This document shows, piece after piece, positions 10,628 to 23,010 of a stretch of DNA of 64,000 nucleotides. The stretch comes from Symsagittifera roscoffensis (Eukaryota; Xenacoelomorpha; Acoela; Convolutidae): assembly GCF_963678635.1 (NCBI RefSeq), contig NC_087067.1, forward strand, positions 49,521,618 through 49,585,617. Reading direction: 5' to 3'. The position numbers and the translations under genes are program-made. Below the pieces are notes generated by a model that worked only from the letters and a program-made list of their open reading frames with translations, had not been told where the DNA came from and did no database searches. Each line of letters begins with the position of its first letter. Position 1 is the first letter of the stretch.

Positions 10628-12611
10628 CAATTTGGACTATCTCTGAGTCGCTTTGATTTTTAACCTGAGTCATCAACAATACAATTATTTACAGCCAAGT
10701 CACTATCTCACCCATCGGGTGCTACCGTTGGATAAAATTTACCAACTAACCATTCAGGTGCTAACATCTTGCCCATTGCGCCCCGACCAGTGTAGCTTTT
10801 CAATGTGGGGCTTTTCCGACCAGTGTACCCGCTTCTCCATTTGTGAGCCAAAACATTCCTTTTGTGTGGCGAAAGTATATGTTATAGTTAAATTTTTGCG
10901 GGGAATGTCAAATATGTTATCTTATTGTCGACATTCTAACCTCTAAGTTATTTTCAGTTATGACCATGCAAATTTAAAATTTAAAATAATTTAAAAAAGC
11001 GCAACCGCTTTTGGTAGATCTAGAGATTGTTTCATTGTCAATTTTGGTACGCAACTAATCCTGTGCAACTAACTCTTAATTCAACCTTTTTACTTAGCTC
11101 TTAACTTAGCTTAGTTGCCTTAGTCTTTTATTTAGTCTTAGATAAAAACCTACATCTAAATTATAGGAATCTTAAACCAACCAGTCTTAAACTAGTCTTA
11201 GTGTAAGTTTAACCAATTTTAACCACTAGACGGTTTTACCCTAATTTTCTAACAAACATAGAATCTGGTCTAGGAGTGGATTCATGAAAGGATTAAGGTG
11301 GATTTTTTTTTAAATGCCAGGATTTTCCGTGCTCTCTCAAAACAGAATAAACACTCTGTCTTGATTGTCAATTGTTTAAAAAAAACAGATCAAACACCGT
11401 TTTCTGGAGCTTTCGAAGAAAAATTTTTAATGCAAACTTGTGTTTTTAGGAGCGTGCTATCTTCTTAAATTAGTCTACTTTGGTTCCGAAGGCACCCTTT
11501 GAAAAAAAGTAGGGCCGGTCAAAAATGGATGCAGTACGAGAGTACCATTTGGACCTCACCTAAACCTTACCCCCTGCATTTTCATCCTAAATCCGACCCT
11601 GATTTCATTACTAAGGGTGAAAACAATTTGGACTATCTCTGAGTCGCTTAATTTTTAACTTGAGTCATTAACAAAACAATTATTTACAGCCAAATCATTA
11701 TCTCACCCATCGGGTGCTACCGTTGGATAAAATTTACCAACTTACCATTCAGGTGCTAACATCTTGCCCATTGGGCCCTAATGTGGGTCTTTTCCGACCA
11801 GTGTACCCGCTTCTCCATTTCTGAGCCAGAACATTCCTTTTGTGTGGCGAAAGTATATGCTATCATTAAATTTTCGCGGGGAATGTCAAATGTGTTATCC
11901 TATTGTCGACATTCTAACCTCTAAGTTATATTCAGTTATGACCATGTCAATTTAAAATACTTGCCAAAAGCGTAACGGCTTTTGGTATATCTAGAGATTG
12001 TTTCATTGTCAATTTTGATACGCAACTAATCCTGTGCAACTAACTCTTAATTCAACCTTTTAACTTATCTCCTAACTTAGCTTAGTTACCTTAGTCTTTT
12101 ATTTAGTCTAAGATAAAAGCCTACATCTAAATACATCTAATTTATAGGTATTTTAAACCAACCAGTCTTAAACTAGTCTTAGTTTAAGTTTAACCAATTT
12201 TAAACACTAAACGGTTTTATGCTAATTTTTTAACAAACCTAGAATCTGGTCTAGGAGTGGATTCATGAAAGGGTTAAGGTGGATTTATTTTTTAAAATGC
12301 CAGGACTTTTCGTGCTCTCTCAAAACAGAATAAACACTCTGTCTTGATTGTCAATTGTTTAAAAAAAAACAGATCAAACACCGTTTTCGGGAACTTTCGA
12401 TGAAAATTTTTTAATGCAACCTTGTGTTTTTAGGAGCGTGCTATCTTCTGAAATTAGTCTACTTTGGTTTCGAAGAAACCCTTTGAAAAAAATTAGGGTC
12501 GGTCAAAAATGGATGCAGTACGAGAGTACCATTTGGACCTCACCTAAGCTTTACCCCCTGCATCTTCAACCTAAATCTGTCCCTGATTTCATTACTAAGG
12601 GTGAAAACAAA
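10628..12611 (+). repeat. ~1-kb LTR-like unit duplicated in tandem
   Basis: The unit at 10628-11623 is repeated at 11624-12611 (offset 996). Both start CAATTTGGACTATCTCTGAG, share CTCACCCATCGGGTGCTACC, and carry the ~110-bp segment with TCTGGTCTAGGAGTGG that ends the gypsy A LTRs. They then continue into a shared ~250-bp tail ending ACTAAGGGTGAAAACAA. The upstream part is unrelated to the gypsy A LTRs at 1169 and 3410. Read as the LTR (or LTR plus flank) of a related subfamily, possibly the 3' end of the element above. No coding capacity. Confidence 0.75.
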
Positions 12612-12831
12612 TTTGATTTCCAGTGACCTTTAAACTAGTCTCAAGGTAACTGCAAATCAATGTCCTCTCAATAATGATGCAAGAAAGCAACCCAGTTTGA
12701 GTTTTGTTTCAGCATAAATCAACTAGATATGTAAATTTTTTGTTGAAACTGAATTCAAACTGGTTTTTGCATCATTTTTGAGAGGGCATATGATTTGCAA
12801 TTAACTAAAACTAATCAAATTTGTTTTCACC
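12600..12831. repeat. Fold-back (palindromic) element
   Basis: The outer ends are GGTGAAAACAAATTTG at 12600 and its reverse complement CAAATTTGTTTTCACC ending at 12831. Inner arms also pair: GCAAATCA/TGATTTGC, CCTCTCAATAATGATGCA against TGCATCATTTTTGAGAGG, and CAGTTTGA/TCAAACTG. The centre is near 12715, giving a hairpin of roughly 100-bp stem with small gaps. The left arm begins exactly where the upstream tandem unit ends. Confidence 0.8.
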
Positions 12832-12921
12832 ATTGACATTAAAATTATAGTTATTTTTAGACTATAGTTTTGGAAGCACAATCATACACCGACAATCCGG
12901 TGGAATCCCTCAGTGGAATCC

Positions 12922-13267
12922 CTCATACGCAAAGGACCGAATGCGCGAAAACAAAAATCAGCCAATCAGATTTCAGTAATCTAAAATTTGGAAAGAAACT
13001 AAACATTTCCAGGGATTGAATATTAATATTGGCCGAATATAAAAACGGCAAAAATATGCAAAATTTTCAAATTGCCACAGACCGCCACCGATTGGTAACA
13101 ATTTTTTTATTTCAAGTGTTTCGTTATGAAAGAAGCAAAATATTGCTTCATTTATTACGTTTTAATTGAATGGCAACTGCTTCTTTTTGAAAATTGACTT
13201 TCGGCTAATTTTGTTTCCAGGCCTTTGCCCACAAGTTTTTTCGCCCATTCGGTCCTTCGCGCATGAG
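12922..13267. mobile_element. 346-bp MITE with ~30-bp terminal inverted repeats
   Basis: The left end CTCATACGCAAAGGACCGAA and the reverse complement of the right end, CTCATGCGCGAAGGACCGAA, agree apart from two or three changes. The match continues through GCGCGAAAA/GGGCGAAAA. The interior is AT-rich and non-coding. Typical of a non-autonomous DNA transposon; no certain target duplication. Confidence 0.7.
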
Positions 13268-13979
13268 AATAGCCCCCTGACAATCCAGGATCCTAGTTAT
13301 GAAAGACTTACGTAATAATTAATAAATTATGTAAAGTCAGCAGTTTTCACCAAATTTTACTAGGCTCAAAAGTCTTGTTGCGTTTCAAGTGAAGTGCTCT
13401 GCGTTCATGATGTAAATTTTACCAGCGCGCACTAAAATTTCATGGATAACAATCAAATACAATGGATTCTCATTGTCGGTGCCTAACAAATCAAAAAAAA
13501 ACATTTGATAACAAACGATTAAAAATGGGTCATAATTTTTCTCCTCAAATTAGTAATATACATTTAAACGGATTAAAATCAATTTCTACGGATTATGATT
13601 AGTTTTCTTAAAAACTTGTCGGAAATTATCAAACACTACAGTGTAATCAAAATTTCACTGTTACTTTTTTGGCTCGACACTTTTTGGCTTAATACTTTTG
13701 GCAAAAAACTTTTCGGTTTATCACTTTTTGGCAAGTGAGATGCACTCTACCTCTGAAAAATTTTATCTTGTTGTTAATTTTGTCCCTTCACAGTTTTTAT
13801 TCTGTATAATTTTGAATTTCTCAATTTTGCTGACTTATACACACTTTTTTATCCAAACAACGTCTCTCATTCCCTCTGTGTCCTTCTCTCATGTTTACCC
13901 CCAACCACCCCTCCCCCGGCTTAACCCCCTCACTTGCGGGTATAAAAAATTGGGCGTATGAAAAACGGGGGGCTTAATT
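13268..13979. other. No gene; short CACTTTTTGGC-like repeats and a C-rich patch
   Basis: Around 13665-13735 a short phrase close to ACTTTTTGGC recurs four times. A C-rich patch lies at 13900-13935. An 87-codon frame (13698-13961) crosses both and has no protein-like composition. Nothing else recognised. Confidence 0.5.
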
Positions 13980-15090
13980 ATGGGAAATTTGGTAAACTCG
14001 GAATGGGGGTAAAGGTGGATAATGGTGTCGACTAAACGTATTTGAAATTTTGCTTACAAGGGGATGTGAGAGGGGTGTGAAAGGGGTGTAGGAAGCGTTG
14101 TGGAAGAAGACGTGGTGGATGTGAAATTAGGGGCGAATGTCAAACGTTGAGGGGGTAATATACAATGAGATCAATATGTTCGTTGGGGTTCTAGTTTCGC
14201 AGAACGTTGCAGAAAATAGATTAAAACTTCTCATCTAAAAAAAACAATAGTTTTCTTTCATAAATTTTCTGCACAAAAAGTAACCAATTTTGGTGAAAAG
14301 AAAAATGAATTATAGCCTCTTGCTAAATGGGCCATGAAAATTGATTAAACTGGACAAATGGGGGAAATAATTAGGGGGAAGTTGGTAAACTGCGAGGGGG
14401 GGTAAACGTGGATAAACATGTCGACTAAACGTATTTGAATCTTTGCACATAAGGGGGTGTTGGTAGGTGTGAACGGGGTGCAGCAGGCGTTGCGGAAGAA
14501 GATAGGGTGGATATGAAATTAGGGGCGAGTTTCAAACATTGAGGGGGTAATATACACTGAGATGAACATGTTCGTTCGGGTTCTAGTTTTGCAGAATGCT
14601 GCAAAAATTTATTAAAAATTTCACATTTTTAAAAAACAATCGCTTTCTTTCATGAAATTTCTGAACAAAAAAAAATCAATTTTGTTGAAAACAAAAATGA
14701 ATTATAATCGAATATAAAGGATTATAACGGATTGTTTAACCTTAAAAACAACAGATTATTCACCCCTATAAACCCATTCTCTTGATTAAATGGATCGTGA
14801 AAATTGATTACATTGTACAAATGGGGGAAATAATTAGGGGGATGTTGGTAAACTGGGTGTGGGGGTAAGCGTGGATAACGGTATCGACTGAATGTATTTG
14901 TGTTTTTGCATATAAGGGGATGTTGGAGGGGTGTGGAAGACGTGTAGGAGGCGTTAAGGAAGATGTGGCTGTTGTGAAATTAGGGGCGAATAAGCGTTTC
15001 GCATATACAATAAACAATCATTTTTCATGAATTTTCCGAACAAAATTATCAATTTTGTTGAAAGAAAAACTGAATTGAAATCGAAAACAA
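13980..15090. repeat. Three diverged tandem copies of a ~350-450-bp G-rich unit
   Basis: Units begin near 13980, 14357 and 14822. They share GGTAAACT, GTCGACTAAACGTATTTGAA (diverged in copy 3), a G-rich stretch, GTGAAATTAGGGGCGA, and a tail with TTTCATGAATTTTC and AATTTTGTTGAAA. The strand is strongly G-rich. No reading frame is conserved among the copies. Confidence 0.75.
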
Positions 15091-17505
15091 AGGATTATCA
15101 TGCATTGCTTAACATTAGCACTAATCAAATAAAAATCCTAAAAATCCATTCTCTTGATTAACGGTTCAAGAAAATTGATTGCATTGTGTAAGGTTTTGCC
15201 AATATAATCTATCAAACGAAATTACTTTTCATGCTCTAGAGCTGGTAATTTTTTTTTGTTTTGGAAAACAATTTGACTTACATTGCTAATTTAGTTTTTT
15301 AACAAACGCGACAAAAATGTTTATAGATCAGGGCAAATACTTGATTGTTCAGACTGCCATGTATCCAACAAATTTTTTGAGGAAATGTTGATTTGTTTTT
15401 GTTTGTCCGCTAATAGTCAGCACAAATCATTTATGTCAAAAAATTTGAGCCACCATTAAAAGCAATTTGAAAAGTCGCATCAAAGATCAAGCTGAAGTAA
15501 TAAATAGTACCCAATTGTTTTTTCGGTTTTTAGACAATTATAATTGTCAGAAAAAAATTAGTGGTTAGGGTTAGACGTTTTTAGGTGTTCACAATTAGAT
15601 TTTTAGAGAAATTATAGTTGATTATAATCATGACTTTTCCAAGAAAGTATAAGAAAGAATATAATATCTTATAGTCCATTATAATTGATTATAATTCATA
15701 TCATAAGACTCTTTGAATAGTTTATATTCGGTTAAAATCTATTTTTTCCAAAAATTTTTACACAAGTAAGTTCCTACTTATATTATATGACTAATTGTTT
15801 TTCTGTCGTAAAAAAATTGAGCTGAACGTGGGATTTCATAACAAAGAAAGTGAGATGTCTGATTGTATCATGGTTGATCTAAACAGAAACGTTAAGCTTG
15901 AAACAGAAATTTTACATAAATGCCTTTATATAAGTTGAAAAAATCCCGCGATACGTGAATGATAACTTTTTCAAATAGTTAAGGAAAAACAAAAAGTAAA
16001 ACTTTGTGCTGATATTTTGGTATTGAAAAAAACTAAAAACTTGCCCTGTGAGAAACAACTCTAATTGAGAAGAAATGAAAAAACAAAAAGTGATACATTT
16101 GAATTAGTTTGAAATCTGCTAAGACAGTTTTACTATTTTTAAAATAAACCAACCTCTATGAAAAGCGTAAAATACAAGCAAATCAGATGCAAATTAGAAG
16201 ACAAAGTGGGCAAATAAAATCGATTAGAATTATATCATAAAATAGATGAAATTACAACTGATTATAATTTGTCTTCAAAAAAAAGAGATTTTAATCGATT
16301 ATATTTCAATTATAATAAATTTGTTCTTAATTTTGATGAGACTGGTGTTCAAATCATAGTATAGTTGACTATTAACGCTTAAACTGGATGCGGTTAATTG
16401 AGCAGTGTTAATTTTAAGTTTTGAAAAAAAACAAGAAAATTGGAAACTCAATTATTTTTCTCAAACTGGACTAAAATAGTCACAAAATGACGACAACAAA
16501 AGTGCATAAAATGCTGAAGCTTGTTTGGAAAATTTGGACCCAGAGTTTCAACCAACAAATCACCCAGTCAACTTTGTCTTCATCGAACCAATCAAATTTT
16601 ACGCAAAAACTGCCGGGTCAAATTTTCAGCAAAAAAATCAGGGTAAAACACTGGTGCCATACAAATTTAAAAGCGTACAACTTCTATCAATTGGTGCAAA
16701 ACGTTGAAAATTTGTTTTGATAAAGAATGATATTTTATGTAGTAATGTTAAATTTTTTGGCTTTCGAAAAAATTTTATTTGGTTACACAAACTTTTAAAG
16801 ATTATACTCTTCTTAATTTTTGGTGGGTTACAAAATTGGCTCGCTTGAATATAATATGCAGGTTTAGTCTAATATCTGATTGACTAAAAGAAGCCAAAAA
16901 TGACAGAGCTCGTTCCGTAATGTTTACAATTCAATTTAGCAAAACAAATTGCGCCATAATATGTGGTGAACTTCTAAGCAACTTTTGTTATCGTTATTGT
17001 TTGCTAAAATTATACCAGCTAGAGACCAGCGATTTTAACATTTTCGTTTATTTTGTCCGGATAATTTAAATCAGCATTGTAGATTGTTGTATTGTTGCAT
17101 TGTAGCTCGCAATTTGGAACATTCTTGAGAGCCAGATAATTCGCCTCGCCTCATATGAATAATTTGCTTTACTTTTGCGTCATTTATAAAATCTTCAAAG
17201 CGTGCAAAAATTAGTCCAGAAGATAACCAAAGTCGTAATTATCAAACCTGCAGAAATTCACCAAGAAAAATTGTAGGTGAAATATCACCTTTAATGTAAA
17301 CTTAAGGAGTCGAAATCTCCATTGGATTTAAGAATTTTCCTTTAAAATGTTGTTTCGGTTGTCCAGAATGGTCTGAATATAAAAGCAATCCCAAGCATAT
17401 CTTTTAATTAACTTCTTCGTAAGTCGGAACAAAAAGTATTTGTTGTGAGCTGCTTGCTCTTCACGCTGAAAACGCAAAAAATGTTTCATGCAATTGGAAT
17501 ACTTA
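15091..17505. other. No gene; scattered ATTATAATC-type short repeats
   Basis: AT-rich intergenic sequence. At 15600-15740 and 16220-16320 the short phrase GATTATAATTGATTATAAT and its complement recur, as again near 28060-28250. Small frames at 16487-16720 overlap each other and look random. No RNA gene recognised. Confidence 0.5.
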
Positions 17506-17508
17506 GAC

Positions 17509-18037
17509 AAAACTGCTCGTATCAAGGCGAAGTCTTGAATGTTCTCACTGCCTTTAAGGTTTTTGGAGCAGTAATGACCTATAAAAATTAAATGTAAGAA
17601 AAATAAAATGAATTTTTTTTTCTAAAAATTGAATTTTTTTAATGAAAATCATCCCCCCACGCACCATATAAAGTACAAAACAATAGACTTTGCTCCAATT
17701 TAACAAATCAACTATGGCAAATAAGCTTCTTTCAACCAGATTGGAACAATGTCTAACAAGGATTAAATATCCGCTCACACGTTAATAGCGCGATATATAT
17801 CGCGCGTTAATTGTCCCAAATTGGCCAAATTAGCAATATTTAAACCCCCATAACTTTAAGAAAAAGGACTACAGGTAAATTATCTTTTCAAATTTAAACT
17901 CAGGACAACAATACTTTTTGAATTATTAAAAAAAGTTCCATCAAATATGGCTAGTTAAAAAGTCGAAATTTGTCTGAAGAAAAAAAGCCCCACCCGAGCA
18001 CAAACATTCCGTTACTTTTGTACAGATAGTCGGAACA
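17509..18037 (+). repeat. Family B repeat, copy 1
   Basis: A ~530-bp dispersed repeat. It starts AAACTGCTCGTATCAAGGCG, followed by TGAATGTTC...CACTGCC; it ends in CCGTTACTTTTG...GTCGGAACA. In the middle is a perfect palindrome, CGCGATATATATCGCG (17786), then TTAATTGTCCCAAATTGGCC. Small antisense frames occur here but are not preserved in other copies. Non-autonomous element; ends not defined well enough to call terminal inverted repeats. Confidence 0.75.
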
Positions 18038-18578
18038 AGACTGCTCGTATCAGAGCGAGGCCCTGAATGGTCCGACTGCCTTTTAAGATCTATAGAGCAA
18101 TAATAACTTGAAAAATTATATGTAAAAAAAATAACACGAAAAATTGAATGAAAAAAAAATAAAAAATATATATATCATTTTTAAATTTACGATTTTTGCA
18201 AAAATCATCACCCCACACGCCCTATTAAGTACAATTAAGAACAAAGTGATTGGTTTTGCTCCTATTAACAAAATAATTATGGCAAATAAGCTTCCGTAAA
18301 CCAATTTAAAACGATTTCTAAGGCGGATTAAATCTCCGCTTACGCGTTAATAGTGCGAAATATATCGCGCGTTAATTGTCCCTAATTGGCCCAAATGGCA
18401 ATCCTTAAACCCCAATAACTTTATGCAAAATGATCACAGGCAAAAATTTAAGCTCAGGACAACAATACCTTTCAAATGATATTTAAAAAATCCGTCAAAA
18501 ATGACTGTTTAAAAAGTCTAAATTTGTCTGAAGAAAAAACATATATTCCGTTACTTTCGTTACAAAAATTGGAACTAC
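18036..18578 (+). repeat. Family B repeat, copy 2 (tandem to copy 1)
   Basis: Joined head-to-tail to copy 1 at GGAACAAGACTGCTCGTATC. It has the same start, the same middle (AGTGCGAAATATATCGCGCG) and the same end (CCGTTACTTTCGTTACAAAA). The junction shows no extra bases, so the two probably arose by tandem duplication or unequal exchange. Confidence 0.75.
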
Positions 18579-19094
18579 AAAAACTAATTTTTGAATTTTG
18601 GCTTTGCTGATCCAACCCTACAATAAATAAACCATTGCCAGTGTGGAACGAACTCGTTGATGCACCGATTTAGAAAAAGTACCAGGATTCTTTTCCTCGG
18701 TGAGGCTTCTCAAAACGTACTTGAGATAAACCATGCGGGATGACCGGCTATTATCGCTGGCTCATTCATAATTCCCTGAAAAACCAAACGGTCCAGCTTC
18801 AAAAACTGACGTTTAGAGTTTCTCTAAACTTCATTTTCTTGATTTGTGAATTTCTTGATTATACTCTGTTGATTGGTAAATTTATATGTTTTTTTTTACA
18901 CAGAACTACCTAACAATATCACCTTTATGGCATCATTAAAGAGCTTCCAACCCTATAAAAATAAGCAATAATTTAACAATTAACCCTTTTAAAGTTCGAA
19001 CTTTGCTGTATTCTGTTTCTCGAAAAGTCGCTGATCTTATCTACTTAACAATCTCTCCCCTCCGTTTCTTGAAAGTGTAATAAATTGTTAAGTA
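18579..19094. other. No feature recognised
   Basis: AT-rich spacer between family B copy 2 and family A copy 1. No ORF, RNA gene or repeat seen. Confidence 0.5.
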
Positions 19095-20220
19095 GCCCGC
19101 CGGGTTGACCTCCATAAAAGAAAAATGTTTATCATACAATTTCATTTATGGCGACTTTGAAAAAATTGCTTATCATACATTTTTCATACAAAATTTAAAA
19201 ACTGTATTAAACGTTTTTAGAGAAATACATCTGTTCTACTTCCATCTTTTGACTCTTTCTGCTCAATAAATTTTAAATCTATTTTCATGATTTTAATTTC
19301 GATCAAAAATGCTTATCATAATTTTTCATATATAAAAATTTTATGATAAGCATTTTGCTAAAGAAAAAATAAAATCTTCAAAATTAATTTAACGATGTTT
19401 CTGGATGAATATACAAGGGTTTTTAAAAAATTTTATTGAAAGAATGCATTTTGACTCTCAAAAACATGATTTTAGTTTTGGTAAAAAATGCTTATTATAT
19501 ACTTTTCATATATGAAAATTGTATGATATCCAATTTTTCATAAGCAAAAATACAAAATTGACGTTAAAAAAATTTTAATCCCTTTTTTAGTTGCAAACTT
19601 GCTTTCGGCTCAAATATAAATTTTTGCGAAAAAAAATTTTGCATGCAAAATTTGACTTTTTGTGTTTATAACGTAGTCCAGGGTGAGTTTTTCACCCAAA
19701 AAATCCAAAAAACGTTTTTTTTGTAAACACGATTATGATTTTTTACTTTCATTTGCTCAGATAAAAATAAATTTGTAAAAAAACAGGCCTTTCTTTCTCA
19801 ACTACCAAATTTTTCAAACCCAAAAATTGTCTAGCCATATACAAAAAGTTACATTTTTGGTATTCAATTCCATGTGAAAATGTAAAAGTTTACGTGGAAA
19901 AAAATAACCAAATGCAGTTTGTCTGCTTGGTAACTGCCAGCTACACTCTAGGTTTTTTTATGACGAAAAATTCAGGGTTAGTGTTTCCGATGAAACACAA
20001 AATTTCAAAACAAACATTTTAAAATATTTTCATTTATGGAAAAAATGCTTGCCATACAATTTTATAGTATGAAAAAATTGCCTATCATAATATTTCATAG
20101 TATGGAAAAAAGGCTTATCATGAAATTTTCATAAAATTTTTTTTGGTCTATGAAATAGTATGATAAGCATTTTTTAACAATATGAAATAGTATGATAAGC
20201 ATTTTTTGTCAACCCGGGCC
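19095..20220. mobile_element. Family A inverted-repeat element, copy 1
   Basis: The left end GCCCGCCGGGTTGACC and the reverse complement of the right end GGCCCGGGTTGAC share CCGGGTTGAC. Just inside both ends are variants of ATGCTTATCATACAATTTCA, and further inverted units of that phrase lie at ~19320, 19490 and 20040-20190. No ORF above noise. Fits a non-autonomous, fold-back-like DNA element of ~1.1 kb. Confidence 0.65.
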
Positions 20221-21399
20221 TTTTTACACTTAATTTTCACAAATCAATTTTGGTTCAAGATTGTCATGCTAAAAACAAAAATAATTAAATGCAGCCTGCC
20301 TCAACAACCTCTTCGAAAAATCTTACTCACGCCACTGCAATTAAACAATTGAAATATTTTAGGGCCGCTGATTATTGTTTTTAATACACAAAAACAAAAC
20401 AATGCAAGAACGGTCATTTTAATTAAAAGGCATTTTGTAAGTAAATTGATCATTTCAATTTACGTCGTCAAATTCTAAAAATAACCAAGAAGAAATAATG
20501 ACTTGAATTGTTTTAAGCGCATTCAATCAATATTTTCTACAACTCGCTCTGAAACAGTTTCCTGGGAATCGATTGAGAATGATTGTCAATTTAGACCAAC
20601 TTCTAACTGAATGTTTATGTTCTTGACCCGGTAAACGTGCTAGATGGAAGGCATATGTGAAACATGCAGAATAGAAAACACCACGGCTCAGTGGGTCCAA
20701 TCTAAACCTTCGTTCCCGTCTTAGAAGCGAAGCCATAAAAGCACACAAATCGAACGACCATGTCTAAAAGCAAACGGCAATCAAACTATACTATATATAC
20801 TTGAGCGAAATTTTGTGGATGGAATGATTGCAATTATTGAAGCTATTATGAAGCTAATTTCAGAAACGTCTCCCTGAAAGTAAGAGGGCAGAAAAAGTTC
20901 TTAATAAAAAGAAATCAGTCTAAAATTAGCTGATCTTATTCCAACGTTTGTCTCCCAAAACGGCTTTCTGTTTTATCATCATGTTCTTCGCACGCTATTT
21001 AGACAACGGTAAGAACATTTTCGAGTCTTTTTTGAAATTTTTTCTGCAGGTTACTCAGAAAAGTCCGTCAAAAGCTGTTTTTTAAGAAATTGAAATTTGT
21101 CAGGAGAAAAGAGGCCCGCGATCACAATTCATATGCCACTTTTCAGGAAAGCCAAAATCAGAAACTATTTCAACAGTGATAATTTTGTAATGTTAAGGGG
21201 TTTGAAAGCAGCTATAAAACAAACTAATGGGCTTTTTATGAGCAATTTTTATTGATAGTTGCTCAAATAACTTTGTTTAGCGCGTCTAAATAATTGCTCC
21301 CAATAATTCCCTGTTAGACAAACCTTATGACTTCGGATTTTATATTGATTTTGGTCGGAGAAAAGTTCAGGAATAATTTCATTACGAGGCCAAACTGTG
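20221..21399. other. No feature recognised
   Basis: AT-rich spacer. Frames here (20527-20748 on the - strand, and part of 21249-21707) show no domain or composition that would support a gene. Confidence 0.5.
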
Positions 21400-23010
21400 A
21401 ATTCTGTGCGTTGTGAGCGGATTCCGCAACAAGCCAAAATCAGATTTGTCGCGGAATCCGCAACTTTGCTACTTTTCTTTGATCTTCTTTGCTGTTTTGG
21501 ATTCCACAAACAAATACCTAAAACACTGTACCGCTCACAAACGCGCCGAAAATAGGCGATTTTGCGGAATCCGCAACCGTACTTGCGGAATCTAGAACAG
21601 TTTGCGGAATCCAAAAACAAATAATAAGACATTTGTATAGTTAAATTGAGCTGTTGCGGATTCCGCAACTGTAAGCGGAATCCGCAACGTGTAAGTGGAA
21701 TCAGCAAATTGTAAGTGGAATCCGCATTTTGCTTGCGGATTCCGTTTATGTAAATCTATATCTGTATTATAGCGTTTAAAATTAAATATTTTAATTACTG
21801 GTCACCAGAAAAATCAATCTCAATTACTACATAGATCAACTACCAGTTGAAATACCAAACGTTTGGTCTCAATCCCTGTCAACCCAACTTCTGTCAACAT
21901 CAATCTCAACTTCAATCCCAAATACCGACCTTTTGATCCCAAATACCGACCTATTTCGATTTGAATTTCGATCCCAAATACTGATGCAAATACCGACCTT
22001 ATTTGGCGATATGATGTGCGTTGTGTTTACATACACTCTCATCTCAATGACTACAAATATTGAACTTATTCGGTGTTGTATTTCCACAATACTAAAAGGT
22101 GACATCCACCGAATTAGTTAACAAATGTTTTGAGTTTGTACGTGGATTCCGCTGACAAAGGTTAACAACAACAAAAACAGCAACAAAAAAAAACAAAATT
22201 TTTATTTATATCGGATAATACATCCAATACATATTTACAAATTTAAGTGACTACTCCTCTTAAAACTCTCGAAGGGAAAATACAGAGTTTTTTTTCCAAT
22301 TTAGTCTTCATAACTCCAGCGTTTCTGGGTCGCAGCGTATCTGCGGCATAATCCGTTCTGCGTGGTAGGAGATGATATAGCTGATGGAGATACCCGGTCT
22401 CGGTTATTTTGCGTAGCAAGGCCTTGTCAAATTTGCGGATAATTTTGCGAATAGGTTCAATTTCGTCAATAATACCAAAAAATCGTGCTTTGTTCTGAAC
22501 TCGGTCAATTTGATCTAGGAAATATGAATAGGTACCACCCCAAACAGACGCGCAGTAAGATAGTCGAGATATCACCAAAGAATTATAAAGTAATTTCAGC
22601 TCTTCCGCTGTATAGTTCAGACGTTTGAGGCGCAACAAAAGATATAGACATGAGACTGACGGTTAAGTCGTTGCCTTTAAATTCCGCATTGCTATACATA
22701 AAAATTCCAGCTCTAGTTTTCATTTGTTCATATGCAAGTTCAGTAATAAACAAAATTCTGAATTCACTTACAGTTTGCGGAATCCGCTTACATTTGCGGA
22801 TTCCACTTACATTTTGTGGAATCTACTTACAGTTGCGGAATCCAGAACAAATAGCTATATTTGCTTTTTGCGGAAACCGCGGCACAACATAGGTGCCCGA
22901 CAAAATTTACCGTACAGGTATTTGTACGCGGAATCTACGGAAGTTTTGTAAGTGGAATCCACTGACATTTTGGAACATGTTTAAAGGTTTGTCTTTGGAA
23001 TCCAGGAACA
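21400..23010. repeat. Inverted arrays of a GGAATCCGC motif flanking ~1 kb
   Basis: The left array (about 21415-21750) has roughly a dozen copies of TTGCGGAATCCGCAA or its half sites, partly spaced ~18 bp as TGTAAGTGGAATCCGC. The right array (about 22765-22965, with an outlier at 22140) carries the same phrase mainly in the opposite orientation (GGAATCCGCTTACA, GGATTCCACTTACA). Between them lie a small CAAATACCGACC repeat (21915-22000) and the non-LTR RT fragment. The layout resembles subterminal repeats of a DNA transposon. Confidence 0.65.
22243..22638 (-). pseudogene. Non-LTR retrotransposon RT fragment (C-terminal part)
   Basis: The ~131-residue frame contains LLYNSLVISRLSYCASVWGG, then DQIDRVQNKA, the usual region after the RT thumb in CR1/jockey-like non-LTR elements. 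The catalytic palm and endonuclease are absent. The frame does not start with ATG, so it is a 5'-truncated relic, the usual outcome of aborted target-primed insertion. It ends in a stop at 22243 and lies between the two GGAATCCGC arrays. Confidence 0.75.

Noticed and set aside
21249-21707. 152-codon - strand frame over the GGAATCCGC array
   Set aside because: Its sequence is a translation of the repeat motif (SANCSRFRKYGCGF type) and has no other support.
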